Shown one piece after another: positions 1 to 10,090 of a DNA stretch of 64,000 nt (the first letter of the stretch is position 1; each line of letters opens with the position of its first letter). Position numbers and translations under genes: made by a program. The notes beneath the pieces were generated by a model. That model did not search any database. It saw only the letters and a list, made by a program, of their open reading frames with translations, and had not been told where the DNA came from. Source of the DNA: Thermodesulfobacterium hveragerdense DSM 12571 (GTDB taxonomy: Bacteria; Desulfobacterota; Thermodesulfobacteria; Thermodesulfobacteriales; Thermodesulfobacteriaceae); the NCBI RefSeq assembly GCF_000423845.1, contig NZ_AUIT01000006.1, positions 32,175 through 96,174 on the forward strand, in the 5' to 3' direction.

Positions 1-213
1 AAGGAGGCCTTTTACAAGGCCTTAGGTGGGTATCAACCCTTTGTCTGGCAAGAGATAAGCCTTCTTAGAGACCCTCAAACAAAAAAGCCGTTCATAGAGA
101 TAGAAGGCAGGGCTTTAGAGGTTTTTAGAGAAAGAGGTGGAAGGGATTGTCTGGTTAGCCTTTCTCATGAAAAGGATTATGTGGTATGTATGGTAGTAAT
201 AACTGGAGGATAA
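1..213 (+). CDS. acpS: Holo-[acyl-carrier-protein] synthase, C-terminal part
   Basis: The gene is cut by the window edge; the last 70 codons are read in frame 1 and end at TAA 211-213. AcpS transfers 4'-phosphopantetheine from CoA to apo-ACP in the cytoplasm. The piece carries the family's C-terminal blocks: KEAFYKALGG at the very start, a Trp-Gln-Glu stretch, a Pro-Phe-Ile-Glu strand, and SLSHEKDYVVCMVV close to the end. It is followed after 23 bases by nnr, a common bacterial neighbour. The identity rests on the C-terminal blocks alone because the catalytic N-terminal part is outside the window. Confidence 0.85.
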   Translation, partial: KEAFYKALGGYQPFVWQEISLLRDPQTKKPFIEIEGRALEVFRERGGRDCLVSLSHEKDYVVCMVVITGG

Positions 214-236
214 CTGGATAGGAGAGGGGTAGGGTT

Positions 237-1805
237 ATGCAGGTGGTAAAGGCCTCTGAGATGAAGGCTCTCGACGAATGGTTTATAAAAGAGGTAGGGG
301 TTCCGGCTGAGGTGTTGATGGAAAGGGCGGGGCTTTCTGTGGCTGAGGCTATTTTTGAGGCCTATCCGGTAGAAACCTACGGCAGTGTGCTTGTGGTGTG
401 CGGGCCAGGAAATAACGGTGGAGACGGGATGGTATGTGCCAGGCACCTGGTAAACCTTGGCTATGAGGTCGAGGTGGTACTTCTTGCAGAAAAAGAAACC
501 TATCAGGGAGAGGCCTTGACCAACCTTAAGGTCCTTGAAAACTTAGGTTTTATGCCAGAAGAGGTGGGGTATATCGTTGAGTTTAGAAAGGTACTTTATG
601 ATTTTTCTCCTGAGATAATGGTGGATGCCATCTTTGGGACAGGGCTTAAAAGGCCTATCGAGGGAAATCTGGCTGCCATCGTTGAGGAAATAAACCTTTA
701 TCGAGAAACCAGGGGATGCAAGGTGGTTGCGGTAGACATGCCTTCTGGGGTGTGTGCTGATACAGGTGAGGTGCTTGGAACAGCTGTAAAGGCAGACCTT
801 ACCGTTACGTTTGAGCTACCCAAGGTAGGACAGTTTTTTTATCCGGGAAAAGAGTATGTGGGAAGGCTTAAGGTTTGTCCTATTGGGTTTTTCAAACCTT
901 TGGTGGAAAAGAAGGCGCCTAAGAGGTATTTGATAGATTTGGAGTGGGCCAAAAAGGTATTCAGGCCGCGTAAAGGTTATACCCATAAAGGGCTTTTTGG
1001 ACATCTTCTTGTGTTAGCAGGAAGCAAGGGTAAGAGTGGGGCTGGGTTGCTTTCGGCATTGGGTGGTTTAAGGGCAGGGGCTGGGCTTGTGACCTTGGCC
1101 TCAACCAGGAGTCTTCAGCCGGTATATGCATCTATGCTACCTGAAGCTCTGACTGCAGGGCTTGAAGAAGGCCCGAGAGGAGAGGTTAGTTATGCCAATC
1201 TTGAGTCCTTGCTTGACCTTTGCGAAAAGAAAACCGCCTTGGTGGTAGGCCCTGGACTTGGTTTAGGGGAAGAGGTAAAAAGGCTTTTCTGGGAGTTGTT
1301 AGAAAGGGTCAAGGTTCCGGTGTTGATCGATGCAGACGGGTTAACCATAGCCTCTGAAAACCCTGAAAGACTTAAAGAGCTTCCCTGTCCAAAGGTCCTT
1401 ACCCCTCATCCAGGAGAGGCTGAGAGGTTGCTTAAAATTTCTAAGAAGGAGATTTTAAGAGACCCTTTAACCTCAGCTAAAAGGCTTTCTGAGATGACAG
1501 GTGCGGTGGTGGTGCTAAAGGGACCACATACGGTGATTTCTTCCCCTGACGGAAGAGAGGGGATTTCTGTCTGGGATGTGCCTGGGCTTTCTCAGGGAGG
1601 CACAGGGGATGTGCTTTCTGGAGTGATAGGGGCTTTGATGGCTCAAAAGTATGAGGTGTTTGAAGCAGCTTGCTTGGGGGTGTTTTTACACGGATGGGCA
1701 GGAGAAAAGCTTGCCTCTGAAAAAGGACCTTTCGGGTATCTGGCTTCAGAGGTGGCTAACAAAATCCCAGAAGTTTTAAAGGAGATATGTGATGATAGAC
1801 CTTAG
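237..1805 (+). CDS. nnr: Bifunctional NAD(P)H-hydrate epimerase / ADP-dependent NAD(P)H-hydrate dehydratase
   Basis: Repairs hydrated NAD(P)H: the N-terminal YjeF_N domain (about residues 1-215) epimerises the R and S hydrates, and the C-terminal ribokinase-like domain (about 230-515) dehydrates the S form using ADP. The N-domain glycine loop GNNGGDG is at residues 58-64 and the DAIFGTGL block near 131. The C-domain has the anion-hole motif GGTGDVLSG at about 454-462. The length of 522 aa is normal for the fused enzyme. Start is ATG 237 after a GGAGAGGGG purine stretch. It overlaps the next gene by 17 bases, so the two are probably translated from one message. Confidence 0.96.
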   Translation: MQVVKASEMKALDEWFIKEVGVPAEVLMERAGLSVAEAIFEAYPVETYGSVLVVCGPGNNGGDGMVCARHLVNLGYEVEVVLLAEKETYQGEALTNLKVLENLGFMPEEVGYIVEFRKVLYDFSPEIMVDAIFGTGLKRPIEGNLAAIVEEINLYRETRGCKVVAVDMPSGVCADTGEVLGTAVKADLTVTFELPKVGQFFYPGKEYVGRLKVCPIGFFKPLVEKKAPKRYLIDLEWAKKVFRPRKGYTHKGLFGHLLVLAGSKGKSGAGLLSALGGLRAGAGLVTLASTRSLQPVYASMLPEALTAGLEEGPRGEVSYANLESLLDLCEKKTALVVGPGLGLGEEVKRLFWELLERVKVPVLIDADGLTIASENPERLKELPCPKVLTPHPGEAERLLKISKKEILRDPLTSAKRLSEMTGAVVVLKGPHTVISSPDGREGISVWDVPGLSQGGTGDVLSGVIGALMAQKYEVFEAACLGVFLHGWAGEKLASEKGPFGYLASEVANKIPEVLKEICDDRP

Positions 1806-2172
1806 AAGGTTTCCAAGATGCCCTACCAGGATTAAGGCTTATTTGCCGGGGTCTGAAGAGGCATACGAGGTGCTTAATGTTTCTTACAAGGGATGTTTTA
1901 TCCGAACCGATAAGCTTATTCCTTTACGGAAGATGGTTCTTTTTGAGATAGAAATTCCTGAGGTAGGAGTGATCCCTGTTTATGGGCTGGTGGTACATCA
2001 TGGCACAGAAGAACAGCCAGGGTTAGGGATAGAGATCCTGGACATCGAACGAGAGCTTTTACCTGTGTGGAACTATTATCTAAAAGCCCTTTTAAACATA
2101 GAGGAGGCCAAAAAGGCTTATCAAAGATATTTGAAAACCTCTCAAAAGGTTGAAAATCCTCAGTCTGGTTAG
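1789..2172 (+). CDS. PilZ-domain protein (putative c-di-GMP receptor)
   Basis: Small cytoplasmic protein of 127 aa. PilZ domains bind c-di-GMP through an RxxxR motif and a D/NxSxxG motif. Here RRFPRCPTR is at residues 6-14 and NVSYKG at about 29-34, so both ligand elements are present. The last 30 residues are a charged helix outside the domain. The start is either GTG 1789 or the adjacent ATG 1792; AAGGAGAT just upstream fits both. It lies inside the end of nnr and 6 bases before prepilin peptidase, which suggests a link to type IV pili or type II secretion. That link is inference. Confidence 0.85.
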   Translation: MMIDLRRFPRCPTRIKAYLPGSEEAYEVLNVSYKGCFIRTDKLIPLRKMVLFEIEIPEVGVIPVYGLVVHHGTEEQPGLGIEILDIERELLPVWNYYLKALLNIEEAKKAYQRYLKTSQKVENPQSG

Positions 2173-2178
2173 GGTTTG

Positions 2179-2979
2179 ATGTTTAGTCTAATTGAGGTCC
2201 TGTTGATAGCGGTCTTGAGTTTAGCGTTAGGTAGTTTTTTTAACGTGGTTATCTACCGATGGTCAGAGGGTTTGTCTGTACTAAGGCCTGTCAGGTCTTT
2301 TTGTCCAAGGTGTAAAACTGAGCTTAAGTGGTATCACAACATTCCTGTTTTGTCTTATGTTATGCTTAAAGGAAGATGTGCTTTTTGTCAAAATCCAATC
2401 CCTCTCACCTATCCTCTGGTAGAGGTCCTAACCGCGGTGGTTGGAGTAGCTGCTTATTTAAAGTTTAAACCCTGGTATGGCTGGGCTACCTTTTTGGTTT
2501 TCTGGGTTTGGTTGATAATCCTTCTGGTGATAAGTTTTATCGACCTTAGGGTTAAGGAAATACCAGATAAGCTCAGTTTTGGTTTGATGTTGGCAGGACT
2601 TACGGCAAGTTTGTTAGGGTTAAACCCTCTGGTTGGTTTTGAAGAAAGTGTGGTTGGGATGTTAGCAGGGGCAGGCCTTCTTTTTCTGATTAACGAGGTC
2701 TACTATCTTTTTGCTAAAAGAGATGGGCTTGGGATGGGAGATTTTAAGCTGATGGCTGGGATAGGTGCTTTTTTGGGGTATAAAAGTTTTTACTGGGTGG
2801 TGTTGATAGCCTCTTTTTCAGGGATTTTTGCCTTTTTTTTGGCAGTTCTGTGGTATCGATTAAAAGGGAAATCTAAAGACTTAAGCTTAAAAACAGAAAT
2901 TCCTTTTGGGCCTTTTTTAGCCCTTGGGGCTGGTGTTTACACCTTTTTTGCAGAATTTTTTAAGACTTTTCTATCTTAA
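2179..2979 (+). CDS. pilD: Prepilin peptidase / N-methyltransferase (type IV leader peptidase)
   Basis: Inner-membrane aspartyl protease that cleaves leader peptides of type IV pilins or pseudopilins and methylates the new N-terminus. The cytoplasmic zinc finger is seen as CPRC near residue 43 and CAFC near 69, the first catalytic Asp lies in FIDLRVKEIPD, and the second in GMGDFKLM. There are about seven or eight hydrophobic helices. ATG 2179 is preferred; the TTG immediately before it (2176) is an alternative. The stop codon overlaps the stop of the convergent kinase gene (TTAA at 2976-2979). No pilin or secretion genes are in the window. Confidence 0.94.
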   Translation: MFSLIEVLLIAVLSLALGSFFNVVIYRWSEGLSVLRPVRSFCPRCKTELKWYHNIPVLSYVMLKGRCAFCQNPIPLTYPLVEVLTAVVGVAAYLKFKPWYGWATFLVFWVWLIILLVISFIDLRVKEIPDKLSFGLMLAGLTASLLGLNPLVGFEESVVGMLAGAGLLFLINEVYYLFAKRDGLGMGDFKLMAGIGAFLGYKSFYWVVLIASFSGIFAFFLAVLWYRLKGKSKDLSLKTEIPFGPFLALGAGVYTFFAEFFKTFLS

Positions 2980-5078
2980 TTTGCCTTAACAAGGTTTTCT
3001 TGAGAAGGAATTTTGATCACGATCGAGGTTCCTTTATCTTTCTTTCTGTAAAAATTTATGGTTCCTTTATGAAGGTCTATGATGGAGTATACCATGATAA
3101 GGCCTGTCCCTAAGTCTTTCAGGCTTAAAAGGTCTCCTTGGTTTATCTTTTCCACGACCTCTTGAGGCACTCCTTCTCCTGTGTCCTCTATTTTTAAGAT
3201 TACCCAGCCTTCTTCTCTGGCAAGGGAGATTGAGAGTTCTCCTTTTTCTTGCATAGCCTTGATGGAGTTGTCAAACAGGTTTACCCACACCCTTTTTAAC
3301 TGAAACTTGTCAAACCAGCATTCTCCTTCGTCCTCTACCTTAAGCCTAAACTTTACCTCAGGATAGGCTATCTCATACAGAGAGATTACCTCTAACAGGC
3401 TTTCTAAAAGGGTGCCTTTTTCCAGGTTTAGCTCAGGTTTTTTGGTAAAGTAATGAAAGTCGGTGGCAAGTTTGCGAAGTTCTTCGATGTATTTTTCGAT
3501 GATGTTGGTGGTTCTAAGTAAGACCTCTTTTTTCTCTCCTTCTAAGGTTTTTTCAAGCTGTCTTTTAAGTCTTTCTACAGAGAGTTTGATAGGGGTTAAA
3601 GGATTTTTTATCTCATGGGATACCCTTAAGGCTACCTCCTTCCAGAAAGAAAGCCTTTTTAGGCGTTCCTTTTCCTCTAAGTTTTCTACGATCAAGAGAT
3701 ATTCGTGGGTTTTTAAAAATTCAAGCTTAAGAAGGGTAATCCCTAAGCTAAACTCCTTCTGTCCTGTAGACCAGGAAAGGGTGGTGTAAAAGGGGTTGGT
3801 TAGGTCTATCTGGGATAAAAGGGCAGGAAGGTTAAGTTTGTCTATCAGGTCTTGTGGGGATTTAACTTCATAGTGTTTTAAAAGATGGTTAAGGCTCTGG
3901 TTAGAGAACTTGACGGTTAGGTCAGGGGTAAGGACCAGGATCCCTACAGGCAGATGGTCAAGTACAGAAAGAAGGTAGCGGTTATAGTTTTGGACCTCCT
4001 CTTCGTATTCTTTAATCTTCCTTGTCATCTCGTTAAAGGCCTCTACCAGCCTTCCTACCTCGTCGTCCAGAGGGGTGAGGCCTTTTAGTTCTTCCAGGTT
4101 GAAGTCTTTTTTAGAGATCTTTTGGGCTGCGATCACCAGGTTTTGTAAAGGTTCAGTGAGGTTTCTCCCAAGTTTACTTCCTACCCATACTCCTACAAAC
4201 ACCACCAAAAGTAAAACCAGAGCTCCTGCAGTCATCAAAAACTGTTTAAAGGTTCTAAAGTATCTTTTTTCTACCAGTTCCTTTTCTCCTGAAAACTCTT
4301 CTAACCTTAGGAATTTACCGATGGCTAAGATAAGGGGTTGGCCTTTTGGGTCGTAAAAGGGGATAAACACCCTTAGATAGGGACTTGAGTTAACCAGAGA
4401 GATTTCAGAAAGAGGGCTTTTAGAGGCTTTTAGTCTTTCAAGAAAAGAAGGGGCAATTCCGATTTTTTGAGAGATGTCTGAGGAATAGGTTTTTTTCCTG
4501 AGATTTCCTCCCCAGTCAAAAACCTCTATAGAGTCTACCCTCATAAAATAACGATACCTTTCTCTCAGGACAGAGCTTTTGATTTCTTCGGTTTGGGAAA
4601 GATAATCTGTTATGATCTGTTGCCCTTTGTCAAGAAGGTCTCTTTCGATGTCTTTTATGTAATCCTCAGGGTTCAAAAGAACGGTTAACACCCTCTCTTC
4701 GAAAAATTCTTTAAGCCAGTAGTCCAAGGTTTTTTTAAAGAAAAAGAAACTTCCAAGCACAAGCACAACCGAAGGAAAAACGATAGAGATAAAGTAGATA
4801 AAAAAGAGCTTTACTTTAAGGCTTTTAGATACCTTTTTTATCTGGATTTCGTAGAAAATCTTGATGATATACCTGAAGATAAAGTAAAGAAGAAGTAAGA
4901 TAAGGATAAGGTTTATCTGAAACAGGAAAAACAGAAAAAGGTTTTTTTGAGAGGTTGAAAACAGAGAAAGGTCAAAAAGGTTAAACTCAACCCATAGAGA
5001 AACGGTGAGGACTATCAAAAGTCCTAAAAAAACTTTGTGTTTCTTGCAAAAAGTTTTAATCCTTGCGGTAGATAACAT
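2976..5078 (-). CDS. NtrY-like membrane sensor histidine kinase
   Basis: 700-aa kinase. Three hydrophobic stretches near the N-terminus, an extracytoplasmic sensor region (about 115-280), another membrane helix (about 282-303), HAMP (about 308-360), PAS (about 370-470), then the kinase core. The phospho-acceptor is His488 in VSHEIKNPLTPIKLS, the N box FDNSIKA is near 601, and the G boxes DTGEG (near 631) and LGTGL (near 655) are present. HEIKNPLTP with this topology is typical of the NtrY family. No response regulator is encoded next to it, so its partner is elsewhere. It starts 23 bases inside the DUF4390 gene, as expected for translational coupling. Confidence 0.92.
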   Translation of the reverse strand: MLSTARIKTFCKKHKVFLGLLIVLTVSLWVEFNLFDLSLFSTSQKNLFLFFLFQINLILILLLLYFIFRYIIKIFYEIQIKKVSKSLKVKLFFIYFISIVFPSVVLVLGSFFFFKKTLDYWLKEFFEERVLTVLLNPEDYIKDIERDLLDKGQQIITDYLSQTEEIKSSVLRERYRYFMRVDSIEVFDWGGNLRKKTYSSDISQKIGIAPSFLERLKASKSPLSEISLVNSSPYLRVFIPFYDPKGQPLILAIGKFLRLEEFSGEKELVEKRYFRTFKQFLMTAGALVLLLVVFVGVWVGSKLGRNLTEPLQNLVIAAQKISKKDFNLEELKGLTPLDDEVGRLVEAFNEMTRKIKEYEEEVQNYNRYLLSVLDHLPVGILVLTPDLTVKFSNQSLNHLLKHYEVKSPQDLIDKLNLPALLSQIDLTNPFYTTLSWSTGQKEFSLGITLLKLEFLKTHEYLLIVENLEEKERLKRLSFWKEVALRVSHEIKNPLTPIKLSVERLKRQLEKTLEGEKKEVLLRTTNIIEKYIEELRKLATDFHYFTKKPELNLEKGTLLESLLEVISLYEIAYPEVKFRLKVEDEGECWFDKFQLKRVWVNLFDNSIKAMQEKGELSISLAREEGWVILKIEDTGEGVPQEVVEKINQGDLLSLKDLGTGLIMVYSIIDLHKGTINFYRKKDKGTSIVIKIPSQENLVKAN

Positions 5079-5604
5079 CGAAAGGAAGGGTGTTTTCTGC
5101 CTTTAAACGGATTTTATGCTGGTTTTTGGTAAACCTTAAGTCTTTAGAAAGATGGGTTTGGTAGGTAATTTCCAGGTTGGTTTTAAGATAAAGGCTTGAG
5201 AGGTCGTTTTTAACCTGAAACCTTAAGGGATAGGAGTCTAAATACATAATTCTTAACACCAAGTCTTCTGGATTTTCAAAACTTTGTATCCCAAAGTTGT
5301 CTTCTAAAAAATAAAGGTTTTCTTCTGGGCTGTAGTAGAGTTTTTGCACGTATAATTCTTTATGGATGAGAACGTCGGTTAAAAGAAAACGTTTCTTAAA
5401 CACCTCAAAGGAAAACCTGAGGTAAACCGGATTTTTTTTCTCCTTTAGAGATAAAAGTATCTCTTGTGTGGGAAAATCCTGATAGAAAATACTCAGGATA
5501 AGCTGATCTTGAAAACGGTAAACCTTGGTTTTAGCTATCTTAAACCCAAACGAAGGGCTGATAAAACAGAAAAAGAGGATGAGGGTTAAAAAAATCTTTT
5601 TCAT
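5056..5604 (-). CDS. DUF4390 family exported protein
   Basis: 182 aa with a clear signal peptide (residues 1-20: Lys-Lys, a hydrophobic stretch, then Ser-Phe-Gly-Phe). The mature part is predicted to be beta-rich and ends without a membrane anchor. The pattern matches DUF4390, a family of unknown function often found directly upstream of an NtrY-like kinase, which is the arrangement here. A role as a periplasmic partner of the kinase sensor domain is a guess from the gene order. It overlaps both neighbours (ATGA overlap at 5601-5604 with the upstream gene). Confidence 0.75.
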   Translation of the reverse strand: MKKIFLTLILFFCFISPSFGFKIAKTKVYRFQDQLILSIFYQDFPTQEILLSLKEKKNPVYLRFSFEVFKKRFLLTDVLIHKELYVQKLYYSPEENLYFLEDNFGIQSFENPEDLVLRIMYLDSYPLRFQVKNDLSSLYLKTNLEITYQTHLSKDLRFTKNQHKIRLKAENTLPFDVIYRKD

Positions 5605-6095
5605 AGGGTTAGGGCGTATTTTGCATGTTTTCTTACGATTTCCCTTTGGGTAAAAAGGATTTCATATTCCTTAAGCCCAAACTCCTCGGAAATCTCCTTA
5701 ACAACGGATAAGACCTCTTCTCTGGATTTGCCGTGAACCATCGTGTAAAGGTTATAAGGCCAGTCGGGATAGGTTTTTCTAAGGTAGCAATGGGAGATGT
5801 AGGGTCTTTGAGCTAAGGCTTGGCCTACCTCTTCTGCCCTTTCTTCTTCTACCTTCCAGGCAACCATGGCGTTGCCTTCTATACCTGCAAGGTTGTGCCT
5901 TAAAGTGATCCCAAGTCTGGTGATAACCCTTTTTTGTAAAAGACTTTTTATAGCCTCAAAAACCTCTTCCTGAGAAAGGTTGTGTTTTTTAGCTATCTCC
6001 AAAAAGGGCTTTTCACAAATCAGAAGCCCATCGATCAATTCTTTTAAAACCAACCACTCAGTCTGAGAAAGTTCAACCTTCTTCAAAGGTACCAC
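5601..6095 (-). CDS. Siroheme decarboxylase subunit-like protein (AhbA/AhbB, Lrp/AsnC fold)
   Basis: 164 aa. An AsnC-type helix-turn-helix (about residues 12-60) is followed by an Lrp-like ligand domain. The stretch ISHCYLRKTYPDWPYNLYTM at about 100-119 is the signature of the AhbA/AhbB/NirDLGH family, which decarboxylates siroheme to didecarboxysiroheme on the alternative heme route used by sulfate reducers and many archaea. The family normally works as an AhbA-AhbB pair, and no second subunit is seen here. Which of the two subunits this is cannot be settled from the sequence. It begins a three-gene unit with the DUF4390 and NtrY-like genes. Confidence 0.8.
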   Translation of the reverse strand: MVPLKKVELSQTEWLVLKELIDGLLICEKPFLEIAKKHNLSQEEVFEAIKSLLQKRVITRLGITLRHNLAGIEGNAMVAWKVEEERAEEVGQALAQRPYISHCYLRKTYPDWPYNLYTMVHGKSREEVLSVVKEISEEFGLKEYEILFTQREIVRKHAKYALTL

Positions 6096-6306
6096 CTTTT
6101 TGTATTTTAAGATAGCATCTAACTACGATTTTTCAACCAACAAAGACAAGGGTAAAATTTAAACTAATATACAACCCCAAACTACGATGCAAGACTTTTG
6201 GTAGGCTATCCATTCTCTCTTTGGTTTCAGGGGGTTTAAACAAAATAAAATTAAGATAAAAGAAAACAAAGGAGTAAGCTTTTTTTATCCATAACCTAGT
6301 CCCTAT

Positions 6307-6379
6307 AATCAGCTGATTTTGGTAGGTATGCCCAAGTTGGGCTATCCCTATTGACAAAAAACTGTTTCTGTATTAATCT
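6307..6379 (+). promoter_or_regulatory. Control region of exbBD-tonB: two dyads and a -35 element
   Basis: The 377-base gap 6096-6472 has no convincing gene. It holds a perfect 12-base palindrome AATCAGCTGATT (6307-6318), a second dyad GCCCAAGTTGGGC (6330-6342), and a perfect -35 hexamer TTGACA at 6351-6356. A weak -10 (TAATCT, 6374-6379) lies 17 bases downstream. It reads toward exbB, whose start is about 95 bases further on. The dyads directly upstream of the -35 look like operator sites. Neither resembles a Fur box, so the regulator is unknown. Confidence 0.4.
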
Positions 6380-6472
6380 CCTTTTAGTAATACTTTTTAA
6401 CAATTTTTGTGTTTTGGTGTTGGATAGTTTTTACGGTTTGGTTGAGAAATAAGATTAGGTGGGGGAGATGGG

Positions 6473-6898
6473 ATGGAGTATCTTGCGTGGTTGGTAGATT
6501 ATGGGATAATCGGGGTTTTACTGGTTTTAAGTGTGATTTCCATAGCGATAGGTATAGAAAGGGTGGGTTATTATAAAAGGGTTGACCTTGCTAATTATAA
6601 ACATCCCAAGGAGCTTGAGGTGGACTTAACTAAGGGGCTTTATGTGATTGCCACCGTAGGTGCCAATGCCCCTTACATCGGGCTTTTAGGAACAGTTTTA
6701 GGGATTATGCTTACCTTTTATACCATTGGTCAGGAAGGGATGGTTGATAGTAAAAGAATCATGGTAGGTCTGGCTTTAGCATTAAAGGCAACGGCTGTGG
6801 GGCTCCTGGTAGCCATCCCCTCTACGGCTTTTTACAACTATCTTTTAAGAAAGGTTAAAGAAAAGATAGCCTTATGGGAGATCCAGTCTAATCGATAA
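6473..6898 (+). CDS. exbB: ExbB-type proton channel subunit of a TonB system
   Basis: Inner-membrane proton channel protein of the MotA/TolQ/ExbB family that powers TonB. 141 aa, the short form seen in epsilonproteobacteria and related groups. Three membrane helices: residues 10-30, about 57-83 (with GANAPYIGLLGTVLGIM) and about 98-120 (ALALKATAVGLLVAIPS). The GLLGTVLGI and ATAVGLLVA blocks line the channel in the family. The ATG at 6473 follows a GGTGGGGGAGAT stretch. It leads exbD and tonB in a tight operon. Confidence 0.93.
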   Translation: MEYLAWLVDYGIIGVLLVLSVISIAIGIERVGYYKRVDLANYKHPKELEVDLTKGLYVIATVGANAPYIGLLGTVLGIMLTFYTIGQEGMVDSKRIMVGLALALKATAVGLLVAIPSTAFYNYLLRKVKEKIALWEIQSNR

Positions 6899-6913
6899 CC
6901 AAAGGGTGTTTTG

Positions 6914-7294
6914 ATGGAAGAAAAAGAGTTTGACTACATAAACGTAATCCCTTTAGTAGACATCATGCTGGTGCTTTTAACCATAGTTCTTGTTACTGCT
7001 ACCTTTATCGTGCAGGGAAGTATTCCTGTCAACCTGCCTAAGGCCAAAAACGTTGAGACTTCTGAGATAAGAAGTTATCAGATAACCCTTACTAAAGAGG
7101 GAGAGGTGTTTTTTGAAGGAAGGAAGGTGACCTTGAAAGAGCTTGAGGACCTGGTGGGAAGTTTAAAAGGAGAGGTTCAGGTTTCCATCTTAGCAGATAG
7201 ATCTTCTCAGGTGCAAGGGCTGGTTGACCTCCTTGACCTTTTAAAAAAACATGAAATAAAACGGGTTTCTATAAAAACCGAAGTAGTAAGATAA
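6914..7294 (+). CDS. exbD: ExbD-type subunit of a TonB system
   Basis: Partner of ExbB: one N-terminal membrane helix (about residues 12-34) carrying the proton-relay Asp in PLVDIMLVLL, then a periplasmic domain of about 90 aa. The total is about 126 aa. A TTG at 6911 directly precedes the ATG at 6914; ATG is preferred. The gap to exbB is 15 bases and the stop is immediately followed by the tonB start, so the three genes form a single transcription unit. Confidence 0.93.
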   Translation: MEEKEFDYINVIPLVDIMLVLLTIVLVTATFIVQGSIPVNLPKAKNVETSEIRSYQITLTKEGEVFFEGRKVTLKELEDLVGSLKGEVQVSILADRSSQVQGLVDLLDLLKKHEIKRVSIKTEVVR

Positions 7295-8047
7295 ATGGTT
7301 TCAGTAAAACATCTTTCTACATCCCTTTTTTTGCATCTTTTAATCTTGCTAAGTTTTTTGATGTTTTTCAGGCTAAGTGAAATAGGAAGGGCTAAATACA
7401 TAGAAATAGACCTTGAAGCCTATTCAGGCTCTCAGCTTACCCAAGAAAAATCCAAGCAGGCGTTAACTACTGAAAAAACTGCAAAGGTTTTTCAACTAAC
7501 CCAAAACCAACCAGATAAGTCTCTGCCTGTAAAAGAGGAGGCAACTCATTTTATTGCTAAGGAAGAAAATGCAGTTTCTGAGGTTGTCCCGTCTAAAGAG
7601 AGTAGAATACCTAAGGAAACTTTTTCTCAAACGTCTTCTTCTCATGGATCAGGTAGTGGAGTTTCTCAGTTTGTTAGTTCAGCTAAAGAAAGGACTTCTA
7701 AACCGAGTGAGGGGCAGGAAGGTTTTTCTGGCTATTCAGAGAAAAAAGATCAAGAGAAGATAGCCCAGCATTTTCTTTCCCAAAAGTTTTCTATCATCTC
7801 TGACATCGTAAGAAAACATCTGCAATATCCCTATTTAGCAAGAAGGATGGGATGGGAGGGTAAGGTGGTAATTTCCTTTGTGCTAACCAGACAGGGAGAA
7901 GTAAAAGAGGTTAGGGTGGTTAACTCTTCTGGTTATAAGGTTTTAGACGAAAATACTCTTGCTACTTTGCAGGGGTGTGCTAAATATTTCCCGGTACCAC
8001 CGGTAGACGTAAAAATTACCCTTCCTGTAGTCTATAGATTGAATTAA
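7295..8047 (+). CDS. tonB: TonB energy-transducing protein
   Basis: 250 aa with an N-terminal signal-anchor (residues 8-25), a long polar linker rich in Ser, Lys and Glu (about 45-155, where classical TonB has Pro-Lys repeats), and the C-terminal TonB domain (about 165-250). Conserved features of that domain are YPYLARRMGWEGKVVISFVL, the VVNSSGYKVLDENTL segment and FPVPPV. It spans the periplasm and opens TonB-dependent outer-membrane receptors. No such receptor is encoded in the window. Confidence 0.92.
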   Translation: MVSVKHLSTSLFLHLLILLSFLMFFRLSEIGRAKYIEIDLEAYSGSQLTQEKSKQALTTEKTAKVFQLTQNQPDKSLPVKEEATHFIAKEENAVSEVVPSKESRIPKETFSQTSSSHGSGSGVSQFVSSAKERTSKPSEGQEGFSGYSEKKDQEKIAQHFLSQKFSIISDIVRKHLQYPYLARRMGWEGKVVISFVLTRQGEVKEVRVVNSSGYKVLDENTLATLQGCAKYFPVPPVDVKITLPVVYRLN

Positions 8048-8086
8048 AATAAGTATTAGCTTTTTTAAAAAACCAGGGAAGAGTTG

Positions 8087-10068
<1,982 letters not shown>

Positions 10069-10090
10069 TTATCTTTCTCCCTAAAGAAGT

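Noticed and set aside
6133..6357. 74-aa minus-strand frame upstream of exbB
   Set aside because: No ribosome-binding site, no recognisable domain and unusual amino-acid composition; the region looks regulatory.
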